A stretch of DNA of 64,000 bases. Source: an uncultured Clostridia bacterium. Its GTDB lineage: Bacteria; Bacillota; Clostridia; Oscillospirales; JAAYOS01. The stretch is taken from the NCBI GenBank assembly GCA_947631015.1, contig CANRJS010000005.1, forward strand, positions 1-64,000, given 5' to 3'. Both the position numbers and the translations under genes were made by a program. Below are positions 50,541 to 57,823 of this stretch, piece by piece. Each line of letters begins with the position of its first letter. The stretch's first letter is position 1. The notes beneath the pieces are model-generated. The model did not search any database. It saw nothing but the letters and a program-made list of their open reading frames with translations, and was not told where the DNA came from.

Positions 50541-52419
50541 ACTTCTCAGTCATCTCCCCCAGCCGTTCGGCGTAGTCGTCGTATATCATAAGTCCGTCGT
50601 CAAGGACGCTGTCCCCGACGGCGTCCGCCGCCTTCTCGTTTATCCCCTCCGCTAGCACCTCCGGCATGACGCCGCTTGCCCGCGCGAAGCTCTCCATGTC
50701 CCCGCCGCCGAGGACGTGCCGCAGCGCCGCGAGCTCGAGCGGCGCGAGCGCCGCTCCGAGCGCGTCCCACTCGTCTGCCGGCTCGTCCGCGCCGAAGGAC
50801 GGCGCTTTGCCGGCGGCGTCCGCGCCGCTTAGGGCAGGCTCCGTGGCGTTCCCGGCTCCGCCATCCTCCGCGTCTTTCGCGACGCTCTCGGGCTTTACCT
50901 CCGGCACGCGCTCCGCACTGTCGCAGTACGTTTCTTCGTCCGCTATGTGTTCCACGCCGTCGCAAGGCAGTTTTTCGTCCGACTTATTCTCCGCGCCGCT
51001 TCCCGGCAGGACGTCTGCCGGGGTGGCGCTTCCGCTGCGCCGTTCCGTCGGGACTGCCGCCCCGCCGGACGCGTCCTCCTCCACGAGCAGCGCCTCCTGC
51101 GTCTCGAGCGCGTCACGGCGTATCCGCGCGAGCGCGTCGCTCGACACAGTAACGACGGTCTTTGTTGCCTCGCGGTAGAACTCCGCCGCCGCGCGGACTA
51201 TCGTCTCCTCGAGCGGCAGACCCGCCTCCGCGAGGCTCTGCCGCGTCTCCCCGTCGAGCATGGCGGGGTTTGCCGTGAGTTTGTGGCGGTACTTTGCGAG
51301 CCGCCGAAGCTCCGCCTCCATGCGCTTCAGAACAAAGCCCGCGAGCCGCTTGCCGCTGCTCGACGTCAGCGCCGTGCTGTATGTCCAGACGCTGTTCCGC
51401 GAGACATACACCTCGTTCGGCAGGAGCACCACCGTCCTGTCCCGCTGCCGGCGGGCGTCGCGGAAGACCGCGCCCCTGAACGGCGTCCACGCGAGCGGGT
51501 GCTTAGTGTGGGCAAAGAGAAGGTCGTCAAAGGCAATTCCCGCCTCCGAGCATTTCTCCCGCAGGCGCTCCGCCGTGAAGTCCGCGCAACGCTCGACTAG
51601 CTCGCGGTTCTCCGCGTAGAACGCCGAGGCGCGGATGTCATAGCCCGAAAGCTCCGCGAGCAGCCCGAAGCCGTCCTTCGGGTCGTTGAGCATCGGATAG
51701 TAGCCCGAAAGAGCGTGCTCCGCCGCGAAGTCGCGGAAGCTCCCCTCAAGGTCGTAGTAGATGTGGTAGTCCTTTATCCAGCCGGGGACGTACTTGTCGA
51801 GCGTGAGGTCGTACTCCCGGAACCTCCTCCAGAAGTCGATGATCTGCTCGATGCCGTCCTTCGGGCTCGCCGTGCCGATGTTGTTTATCTGCTCGTAGAT
51901 ATAGATGAAGGCGTAGGAGAGCGACGTCGCGCGGACATCTCCCGCGCGCACACGCGTCCGCCAGGTGAAGTAGGTGCGGAACTGCTCGTAGGAGAGCATC
52001 CTGTAATCCGGGTAGTACGCGGAAAACGGCGCTTCCCCCTCGTAGTCGTCCTCGAAGTCCGCCATGAACCTCGCCTGCTCGGTGAAGATGACGGCGTACT
52101 CCCTCCGCGCGCCCCGGCTCGGGAACCGCTCCCCGTCGTATGCCCGCGTCTCGTACCTCCGCGCGATGCCGCGCATCTCCATGAAGCGCTCGCGCTTCGC
52201 GTCCCGCTCGGGCGGCGCTATCCTCTGCGCCCGCGCGACAAACTTTCCCACGCCCTCGATTGGGCTTGCGGAGTAGTCTATCTCGTAAAACATCCCGTCC
52301 GAAAAGGAGGCGTCGGAGCCGCCGTCACGGCTCGGAGCACCGCCCGCGTTCGGTCTCTCCCCGGCGCGGGCGGGTATCCTGAACGGCTCATATTTCTTTT
52401 CCGAGTTGTCCCCGCTCAT
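50497..52419 (-). CDS. TerB-N/TerB-C domain protein, Shango SngA-like
   Basis: 640 residues. A TerB-N-type domain spans about 40-260 ('FYEIDYSASPIEGVGKFVAR', 'YYPDYRMLSYEQFRTYFTWR', 'ATSLSYAFIYIYEQINNIGT'). A middle region (about 260-450) carries 'LAWTPFRGAVFRDARRQRDR', followed by a low-complexity Ala/Glu/Pro-rich linker (about 455-545). A short TerB-C-like end ('LAALRHVLGGGDMESFARAS', 'EGINEKAADAVGDSVLDDGL') closes it. TerB-like helices are linked to membrane or metal stress and to defence. First gene of the operon; GGAGG precedes the ATG. Confidence 0.85.
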   Translation of the reverse strand: MSGDNSEKKYEPFRIPARAGERPNAGGAPSRDGGSDASFSDGMFYEIDYSASPIEGVGKFVARAQRIAPPERDAKRERFMEMRGIARRYETRAYDGERFPSRGARREYAVIFTEQARFMADFEDDYEGEAPFSAYYPDYRMLSYEQFRTYFTWRTRVRAGDVRATSLSYAFIYIYEQINNIGTASPKDGIEQIIDFWRRFREYDLTLDKYVPGWIKDYHIYYDLEGSFRDFAAEHALSGYYPMLNDPKDGFGLLAELSGYDIRASAFYAENRELVERCADFTAERLREKCSEAGIAFDDLLFAHTKHPLAWTPFRGAVFRDARRQRDRTVVLLPNEVYVSRNSVWTYSTALTSSSGKRLAGFVLKRMEAELRRLAKYRHKLTANPAMLDGETRQSLAEAGLPLEETIVRAAAEFYREATKTVVTVSSDALARIRRDALETQEALLVEEDASGGAAVPTERRSGSATPADVLPGSGAENKSDEKLPCDGVEHIADEETYCDSAERVPEVKPESVAKDAEDGGAGNATEPALSGADAAGKAPSFGADEPADEWDALGAALAPLELAALRHVLGGGDMESFARASGVMPEVLAEGINEKAADAVGDSVLDDGLMIYDDYAERLGEMTEKYGKQGSGEDSGHTH

Positions 52420-52482
52420 ATCCTCCTCCGCGCACGCCTTTACTTTTCCTCAAGCCCTCAAAAGAAACAAATGTACTGTCAT

Positions 52483-52511
52483 ATTATAGCACGCCGCGCG
52501 GATGATTGCAA
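52483..52511 (-). promoter_or_regulatory. Promoter of the Shango-like operon
   Basis: Minus strand TTGCAA (52511-52506), 17-base spacer, TATAAT (52488-52483), about 60 bases before the TerB-N gene. No operator palindrome is evident, suggesting steady expression. Confidence 0.85.
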
Positions 52512-52535
52512 CCGCCTTTGACGCGGACATGAAAA

Positions 52536-52567
52536 GCGGCGGCAAAAGTACCCACTTCTGCCGCCGC
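52536..52567 (-). terminator. Hairpin after the glycoside hydrolase gene
   Basis: GCGGCGGCAAAAGT at 52536-52549 pairs with ACTTCTGCCGCCGC at 52554-52567 with one mismatch, followed in the minus direction by TTTTCATG. Confidence 0.7.
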
Positions 52568-52581
52568 CGTCCGCTTCCAAC

Positions 52582-54138
52582 TTATCTGTACGCTCTGAAC
52601 ATGAAGCGCTGAAGCTGCGCCTCCTTGCCGAAGGTGTTGCGGTAGCGCTCGTCGCCGTTGAGGATGCGTCCCCGCACCCACTTTCCGTCCTCGAAGCGCC
52701 CCTCCTCCTTGCGGAGCAGGTCTAGCTTCATGCCGGTGTGCTCCGGCGCCTCGAACTCCACGGCGCACCCGCACGCGAGCACAAGGAGCTCATAGTCTCC
52801 GAGCTCTATGACGAGTCCGCCCGCGGCGTGCTTCGCCCCTCCGAACGGACTGCCGTAGCTTATGCGGAGACGGATATTCTCAAGGTCGATTATCTCGCTT
52901 GCGTTGCCGTTGTCAAGGAAGCCGTGTATCTTCCCCTCGCGGTGAGCCTTCTCTATCACGTCCTCCATCCCGCCGACCGCTCCGTACACTCCGCCGAGCA
53001 GGCGTGCGCCGTCTGCGGCGACGCCCATCGCCTCCGGGGAGATGTTGAGCTGCGCGAGCACCTGCGGGTCAAGCTCCTCGGCGCGCCCCGCGACGTCCTC
53101 TATCCCGAACGGCGCAAAGCAGATAGCGTTGTGCTCGCCCACGGCGTAGAGGAAGTTCGCGACTGCGTCGACCGGGCCGCGCGCCTCCGGTATGAACAGC
53201 GGGTTGCCGTCCGAGGCGTACTCGTCGCACACGTCGCGGAAGTTCGGCACGTATATGTCCGGCGCGTACAAATCGACGTGCGGCGCGGCCGCGCGCCAGA
53301 CGCGGTGCATCTTGAACTGAGGCCCGCCGGAGGGATATGTTCCCGGCACTCCGGGCGCCTGCTCGAGCCACGCGTTGACGTACACCGGCAACGGGTACTC
53401 CGCCTTGCCCGCGCTCACTATCGTCTCGACGGCGCAGGCGTAGTGCCACGCCATGAAAGTCTCGGCGGCGTCGGTGCCGAACGCCTCGCTCCACGTTCCG
53501 TGGACGCCGAAGGTCTCCGCGAGCGCCGCAGGTATCTCCTCCGCGAACGCCGCCTCCGCGCGCTCGCTGTAGTCCCGCGCCGCGCCGACGACGCCTATCT
53601 CGTTTTCCGCCTGTATCATCACGACCGTGCGCTCATCGTCGGTGTCGCGCAGATGCGCCATCAGTGCGGCAAACGCCCTCGCGTCCGCCGCGACGGCGTC
53701 CCGGCAGAGCGGCGAGACCGTCGGGTCCCACAAGCCGCCCATGTAGCCGAGCGGACGGTCGCCCGCGTTGCGGACTATCCCGAAGCGCTCCGGGTCGTTC
53801 TTCGCCCAGAGCGGGATATAGGTCGAGGCTCCGTTCTTCCAGAGGCCGAACCAGAGCAGGACGAGCTTCATGCCCTCGCGCCGCGCCTGCGCTATGAGGC
53901 CGTCCACGAGCTCGAAGTCAAACTTGCCCTCCTCCGGCTCGAGGCATTCCCAGTAGACCGGGGCGATGACGCCGTTGAGACCAAGCGGACGCAGCGCCGT
54001 CCAGACGCGCTCCTCCATGTAGCGGAGGTCGGACGCGCTCGAGTTGTGCAGCTCTCCGCCCCGGATGTGGAACGGCTTTCCGTCAACATACAGCGTCGCG
54101 AGCCTGCCCGTTCCTTCTATGTAGGGTATATGCGCCAT
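52582..54138 (-). CDS. Glycoside hydrolase, GH35/GH42-like with DUF5597 C-terminal domain
   Basis: 518 residues, no signal peptide, so probably cytoplasmic. TIM-barrel N-terminal domain: 'LYVDGKPFHIRGGELHNSSA', 'VIAPVYWECLEPEEGKFDFE', acid/base Glu in 'MIQAENEIGVVG' and likely nucleophile Glu in 'NPLFIPEARGPVDAV'. The C-terminal beta domain (about 400-518) has the DUF5597 look. Family members act on beta-galactosides or related sugars. ATG 54138 has AAGGAGAG; a longer frame is less likely. Followed by nothing on its strand except the terminator. Confidence 0.9.
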   Translation of the reverse strand: MAHIPYIEGTGRLATLYVDGKPFHIRGGELHNSSASDLRYMEERVWTALRPLGLNGVIAPVYWECLEPEEGKFDFELVDGLIAQARREGMKLVLLWFGLWKNGASTYIPLWAKNDPERFGIVRNAGDRPLGYMGGLWDPTVSPLCRDAVAADARAFAALMAHLRDTDDERTVVMIQAENEIGVVGAARDYSERAEAAFAEEIPAALAETFGVHGTWSEAFGTDAAETFMAWHYACAVETIVSAGKAEYPLPVYVNAWLEQAPGVPGTYPSGGPQFKMHRVWRAAAPHVDLYAPDIYVPNFRDVCDEYASDGNPLFIPEARGPVDAVANFLYAVGEHNAICFAPFGIEDVAGRAEELDPQVLAQLNISPEAMGVAADGARLLGGVYGAVGGMEDVIEKAHREGKIHGFLDNGNASEIIDLENIRLRISYGSPFGGAKHAAGGLVIELGDYELLVLACGCAVEFEAPEHTGMKLDLLRKEEGRFEDGKWVRGRILNGDERYRNTFGKEAQLQRFMFRAYR

Positions 54139-54214
54139 TCTGTATCTCTCCTTTTCGGCGGCGGAAACCACCGCCCGTGATATGTTCACCCGCACGCGCG
54201 GGCGGTTTTACTTA

Positions 54215-54928
54215 CTATTCCCGGGGCTGCGCCGCGTCGATAAGAGCGCGGAAGAGCTTTCTGCTGTTTTCGTCTGTCCTGTACATGAGCTCCGGGTGCC
54301 ACTGCACGCCGCAGAAGAATCTCTCTCCCGGCAGGTATACGCCCTCGACAAGTCCGTCCTCCGAGACCGCCGAGACCTCGAGCCCCGGCGCGACGTCCTT
54401 CACCGCCTGATGGTGGCAGCTGTTGACGCCCACCGTCTCCACGCCGAGGATATTCCAAAGCGGCGTGCCGTGCTTTACCGTGACGGTGTGGATGCTGCGG
54501 TCGAGCGGCGGCTCCATGGAATGGACGGTCTCGGACGGGTGCTGTGTGACTACGTCCTGAAAGAGCGTCCCGCCCATAAACACGTTCATCGTCTGTATGC
54601 CCCGGCATATCCCGAGGACCGGCTTTTCGGTTTCGAGTACGGCCTGAAAGAGCCGCCTCTCCGTGAGGTCGCGCTCCGGTGAAATCATCCCGCACTCGGG
54701 AAGCGTCTCCTCGCCGTATATCTCCGGCGCAATGTCCGGCCCTCCGGTGAAGATAACGCCGTCGCAGAGTGAGACGAGCCGCGCCGCCTCCTCCGCGTCA
54801 CGGACGAGCGGAAATATCAGCGGGATGCCTCCCGCTCCCTCGATGCTCTCAAGGTATACATGCCTCAGTAATACGCCCGCGCCCTGCGCTTCGAGCTGCG
54901 GAGAAAGTCCTATCACCGGTCTTGCCAT
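54215..54928 (-). CDS. PuuD-like gamma-glutamyl-gamma-aminobutyrate hydrolase (class I amidotransferase)
   Basis: 237 residues. Nucleophile Cys108 in 'KPVLGICRGIQTMNVFMGGT', His and Glu in 'FFCGVQWHPELMYR', and 'LCDGVIFTGGPDIAPEIYGE'. Peptidase C26 family; PuuD frees GABA from gamma-glutamyl-GABA in putrescine breakdown, but no other puu genes are near, so the true gamma-glutamyl substrate is open. TACAAT near 54965 may be its -10 box. It lies 76 bases before the glycoside hydrolase gene. Confidence 0.92.
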   Translation of the reverse strand: MARPVIGLSPQLEAQGAGVLLRHVYLESIEGAGGIPLIFPLVRDAEEAARLVSLCDGVIFTGGPDIAPEIYGEETLPECGMISPERDLTERRLFQAVLETEKPVLGICRGIQTMNVFMGGTLFQDVVTQHPSETVHSMEPPLDRSIHTVTVKHGTPLWNILGVETVGVNSCHHQAVKDVAPGLEVSAVSEDGLVEGVYLPGERFFCGVQWHPELMYRTDENSRKLFRALIDAAQPRE

Positions 54929-55050
54929 AACATTGTCCTCCGGGGGTATGTTTTACGTTCCGCTTACATTGTACCACATTGCAGAGCAAATCGCCACAGA
55001 ATGCGGATATTTATTGGTATGCCGGAAAAGCTCCGTCTTCCGGCGGACAG

Positions 55051-55893
55051 TCACTCCGCAAGGAACGCCTCGATCTTTGCCGCGTCCGCACAGCCCTTGT
55101 CGTAGAGGCGGCGGAGCGAATCGCGGTCGCGCTTCAGCGTGCTCACGCCGCAGGTGTCGTCCGGGGAGACGATGAGCGCGCGTCCCTCGCGGGCGTACTC
55201 CCGCGCCCGCGCGACGCCGGCGTTGTAGTTCTCCGCGCGGAGGCGGAGGCGTTCCGCCGCCGTCGGGTACTTTCGCTTAAGCAGCCGCGCCAGCTTCTCG
55301 TCCCGCCCGGGGCTCCGCAGCTCGCTCTCCGGCTTTGTGAGTATGAGCACGACGCGGTCGCACCCGAGCTCGAATGCCTTCGCCACCGGCACCGGGTCGC
55401 CGAGCGCGCCGTCGTAGTAAGGTCTGCCGTCCACGGTGTACGGCCGGCACACGACCGGTATCGAGCTCGACGCCTTGAACACGTCGTAGTTGTCCTGCGC
55501 CATGTCGTGCTTGTCGAAGTACTTCGCCTCGCCCGAGAGGGCGTCCGCCGCGACGACGATGAACTCCATCGGGTTTGCGCTCATGGCGGGATAGTCCAGC
55601 GGATCCTCCGAGTCCGCGCGGCTGAGCTCTCCGTAGACGTAATCCATATTTATATACGACCCCCCGCGAAGGAGGTTTGCAAAGCTCATATACTGCCGGC
55701 GGAAGGAATACTCGGTGTAGAAGCGGTAATTCCTGCCCTTCTGCCCCGCCGTGTAGGACGCGATATTCGCGCTCCCCGCCGACACTCCTATACCAAGGTC
55801 AAATTTTATACCTCTGTCGAGGCACCCGTCGAGCACTCCCGCGGCGTAGATGCCCCGCATCCCGCCGCCGACGTCAACAACTCCCGTTTTCAT
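55051..55893 (-). CDS. Patatin-like phospholipase family protein
   Basis: 280 residues. Oxyanion loop G9-G-G-M-R-G14 in 'VVDVGGGMRGIYAAGVLD', nucleophile Ser38 in 'GIGVSAGSANIASY', and catalytic Asp161 in 'YYDGALGDPVPV'. Patatins hydrolyse lipid acyl esters; this compact bacterial group (RssA/YjjU-like) is cytoplasmic and its substrate is unknown. The start MKTGVVDV at 55893 fits the family; the ribosome binding site GGAGG is somewhat far (13 bases). A frame start 18 codons upstream adds only low-complexity residues. Confidence 0.92.
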   Translation of the reverse strand: MKTGVVDVGGGMRGIYAAGVLDGCLDRGIKFDLGIGVSAGSANIASYTAGQKGRNYRFYTEYSFRRQYMSFANLLRGGSYINMDYVYGELSRADSEDPLDYPAMSANPMEFIVVAADALSGEAKYFDKHDMAQDNYDVFKASSSIPVVCRPYTVDGRPYYDGALGDPVPVAKAFELGCDRVVLILTKPESELRSPGRDEKLARLLKRKYPTAAERLRLRAENYNAGVARAREYAREGRALIVSPDDTCGVSTLKRDRDSLRRLYDKGCADAAKIEAFLAE

Positions 55894-56063
55894 TCGGACA
55901 CGCCATCCTCCCGCCTGCGCTCCGCCGCTTCCGGCGGGCTTTTGCATAATGTTTGCAGCTTATACTATTTTATTCCTTACGGCGCGATACGTCAAGCCGG
56001 TTCGTCCGGCGGGAGCCGCCGTTTTGCGGGCAAAGAGATTTATAAAAAAATCGGAATTTGTGC

Positions 56064-56092
56064 TTGACAATTCCCGACCCATGTCTTATAAT
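56064..56092 (+). promoter_or_regulatory. tRNA-Val promoter
   Basis: TTGACA at 56064-56069, 17-base spacer, TATAAT at 56087-56092: a consensus promoter 15 bases before the tRNA. Confidence 0.9.
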
Positions 56093-56107
56093 AGTCAATG
56101 TTCGCAC

Positions 56108-56183
56108 GGACACTTAGCTCAGCTGGTAGAGCACCTGCTTGACGTGCAGGGGGTCAGCGGTTCGATTCCGTTAGTGTCCACCA
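56108..56183 (+). tRNA. tRNA-Val (anticodon GAC)
   Basis: 76 bases with encoded CCA. Acceptor GGACACT/AGTGTCC, D arm GCTCAGCTGGTAGAGC, anticodon arm CCTGC-TTGACGT-GCAGG (GAC), T arm GCGGT-TCGATTC-CGTT. Confidence 0.97.
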
Positions 56184-56220
56184 AAAAATAAGCAGTCCCG
56201 AAGGGGCTGCTTATTTTTTG
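56184..56220 (+). terminator. Terminator of tRNA-Val
   Basis: AAAAAATAAGCAG-TCCCGAAGGGG-CTGCTTATTTTTT, a symmetrical stem with a T-run. Confidence 0.88.
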
Positions 56221-56345
56221 GGCTTCGGCGGCTTTGCCGCCTCCGCCCTCTGATTGAAATGCTCGGCGGAAATGAATTCCGCCTGCGCAAAGTTGCTTGC
56301 CTATGGCAAGCAACTTTAACCGCGCGAACAGGCGCGGTTGCCGCC
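56221..56345 (+). repeat. Hairpin-mosaic repeat, copy G
   Basis: Starts directly after the terminator T-run. Stem CGGCGGCTTTGCCGCC, linker GATTGAAATGCTC, stem GGCGGAA-ATGAA-TTCCGCC, stem GTTGCTTGCC-TAT-GGCAAGCAAC, end CGCGCGAACAGGCGCGG. Confidence 0.85.
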
Positions 56346-56424
56346 TTCGCGGCAAAGCTAACGAGGGCTGAATATGATTTCCTGCGCGAACAGGCGCGGT
56401 TTGGTTGATGGTCACTCGAGATGT

Positions 56425-56492
56425 AACCGCTGACCCCCCTGTTATTCATTGCGTCAGCACCGTTGGCGGTTCGATTCCGTTAGTGTCCACCA
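56425..56492 (+). pseudogene. Decayed copy of the tRNA-Val 3' end
   Basis: 56466-56492 repeats the last 27 bases of tRNA-Val (56157-56183) exactly, 309 bases downstream, including CCA. Just before it, 56425-56441 is an inverted copy of the tRNA region 56147-56162 with one extra C. There is no complete cloverleaf. It may be a duplication product or the trace of an integration at the tRNA. Confidence 0.7.
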
Positions 56493-56524
56493 TCAAAAAA
56501 AGCAGCCTTTGGCTGCTTTTTTTG
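56493..56524 (+). terminator. Second terminator, after the tRNA 3' fragment
   Basis: AAAAAAAGCAGCC-TTT-GGCTGCTTTTTT: same plan as the tRNA-Val terminator but a different stem. Confidence 0.8.
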
Positions 56525-56650
56525 ATGGGCTTGGCGGCAAAGCCGCCAAGTCCTTTGATTGAAATGCTCGGCGGAAATGAATTCCGCCTGCGCAAAGTTG
56601 CTTGCCTATGGCAAGCAACTTTAACCGCGCGAACAGGCGCGGTTTGCAGA
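56525..56650 (+). repeat. Hairpin-mosaic repeat, copy H
   Basis: Stem CTTGGCGGCAAAGCCGCCAAG, then an approximately 85-base core identical to copy G (from ATTGAAATGCTCGG to GCGCGAACAGGCGCGG). Bases 56645-56680 hold another terminator-like stem CAGAGG...CCTCTG with TTTTT. Confidence 0.85.
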
Positions 56651-56679
56651 GGCAGTTCATAAGGACTACCTCTGTTTTT

Positions 56680-56960
56680 GGGCTTCGGCGGCCTTGCCGC
56701 CTCCGCCCTTTGATTTAAATGCTCGCCCCGAATGAATCGGGGCTCCGCGAAGTTGGCGGCTACGCCGCCAACTTCAACCGCTGCGAACCGCGAGGGCGCA
56801 AACCTTTTCTTTCTCCGACATTCTACTGCCCTCGCTCGCAATATTCGCTCCGCGAATATTGCCCGACTTTGTGCAGCTCCTACTCGGGCGCATCCGAGCG
56901 CGAGGGCTGAATATATTCCTCATCGAAATATATTCAGCCCTCGTAAGCTTTGCCCGCTTC
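56680..56960 (+). repeat. Hairpin-mosaic repeat, copy I
   Basis: Stem CGGCGGCCTTGCCGCC, linker TTGATTTAAATGCTCG, stem CCCCGAATGAATCGGGG, stem GTTGGCGG-CTACG-CCGCCAAC, then the long end shared with copy A (GCTGCGAACCGCGAGGGCGC, GCAATATTCGCTCCGCGAATATTGC). Compared with copy A the third stem has changed on both arms (TTAGC/GCTAA to TTGGC/GCCAA). Confidence 0.85.
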
Positions 56961-57251
56961 GCGGGCAAAGCCCGACACTGTACAGAATTTGGTCTGCACA
57001 AATCCGGTGTTTTTCAAGTGTTAGTTTGGTGTTAGTTTCGCGCAAAAAAGGCTTCGAGGCCGAAGCCTCAAATCCCCGCTTCGCAGCCGCGCGAATCTGA
57101 AGCGCAACAGTGTACGAGAATTTGTCGGCGTCGTCCGGTACGGAAGGTTTGACGGCTCATTCCGGCAAAATCGCACCCCTTATTTCCGATTTTCCAACTA
57201 CAGCGCGGTCATTCGGACAGATCACATTTTGTCCCGCGACATTTCGCCCCC
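56961..57251. other. Intergenic region
   Basis: No gene assigned. It contains a direct repeat GTGTTAGTTT (twice, near 57017-57038), hairpins (TTTGCCCGC/GCGGGCAAA near 56959; GGCTTCGAGGCCGAAGCC near 57050) and an AT-richer part toward 57250. It could hold the edge of a decayed insertion next to the tRNA. Confidence 0.4.
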
Positions 57252-57323
57252 TTGTTTTATAACGCATACTGTGATAATCTAACAATATACGGATTATTCT
57301 TACCAAATGCGGTAGATTATCAC
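57252..57323 (+). promoter_or_regulatory. Promoter and inverted-repeat operator of the XRE gene
   Basis: TTGTTT at 57252-57257, 17-base spacer, TAATCT at 57275-57280. A perfect 11-base inverted repeat GTGATAATCTA (57271-57281) and TAGATTATCAC (57313-57323) lies over the -10 box and just before the ribosome binding site. Likely paired binding sites for the regulator encoded next. Confidence 0.65.
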
Positions 57324-57340
57324 AAAGAGGTGGCATTGCC

Positions 57341-57625
57341 GTGATTAGGATACTCCTGAGCCGCAAGCTTGGCGAACTTCGTTGGACGCAGGCCGACCTT
57401 GCCCGCAAGACGGGTATTCGGCCTACTACAATCAATGAACTGTATCACGAGATGGCAGAGAGGGTCAACCTCGAACATCTGGACCTTATCTGTGAAGCGC
57501 TTGACTGCGACCTGAGCGAGATACTTGTCCGCACTCCCAATACGATCCCGAAAATCGTAAATAACCGAGCCGGGAACAAGGTGAGCTCCGTCGAAGACAG
57601 CGAGGAAAAAGGGGCAGGGAATTGA
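57341..57625 (+). CDS. XRE-family helix-turn-helix regulator
   Basis: 94 residues. A Cro/C1-type helix-turn-helix fills residues 6-62: 'LSRKLGELRWTQADLARKTG', 'IRPTTINELYHEMAERVNLE' and 'LDLICEALDCDLSEILV', the small YozG/HipB-like kind. The tail is charged. GTG start with GAGGTGG upstream. The inverted repeat upstream suggests autoregulation. No partner toxin or phage gene is beside it; the next gene is the giant surface protein. Confidence 0.9.
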   Translation: MIRILLSRKLGELRWTQADLARKTGIRPTTINELYHEMAERVNLEHLDLICEALDCDLSEILVRTPNTIPKIVNNRAGNKVSSVEDSEEKGAGN

Positions 57626-57727
57626 CCTTGCTCTTCTTTCCGTGCCCCTCAAACGGATGTGGAAACGCAAGCCCGAAACATGCGCCACGTCCGCCGAAAC
57701 CCATATCTCAATATCGGAGGTGAGACC

Positions 57728-57802
57728 GTGCGCCCGTCCCCATCGGGCGCGGCCCGGAAACGGGCATCCGCCGCACCGCGGCTGCATTCTACACCAAAAT
57801 AA
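57728..57802 (+). CDS. Possible 24-residue basic leader peptide
   Basis: GTG 57728 lies seven bases after a perfect GGAGG and opens 24 codons (starts VRPSPSGAARKRASAAPR, ends STPK) to TAA 57800-57802, just before the surface protein gene. Ala, Arg, Pro and Ser rich. It may be a translated leader or chance; the ribosome binding site is the only support. Confidence 0.3.
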   Translation: MRPSPSGAARKRASAAPRLHSTPK

Positions 57803-57823
57803 TCTAAAGAGGTGCTAAGCAAG

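Noticed and set aside
49224-52419. BREX system
   Set aside because: BrxD-like ATPase and Lhr-like helicase are present but PglX, PglZ, BrxC/PglY and the other BREX genes are absent; TerB-N points to Shango.
56400-56492. Second complete tRNA-Val
   Set aside because: Only the T arm, acceptor 3' strand and CCA are present; no D or anticodon arm pairs.
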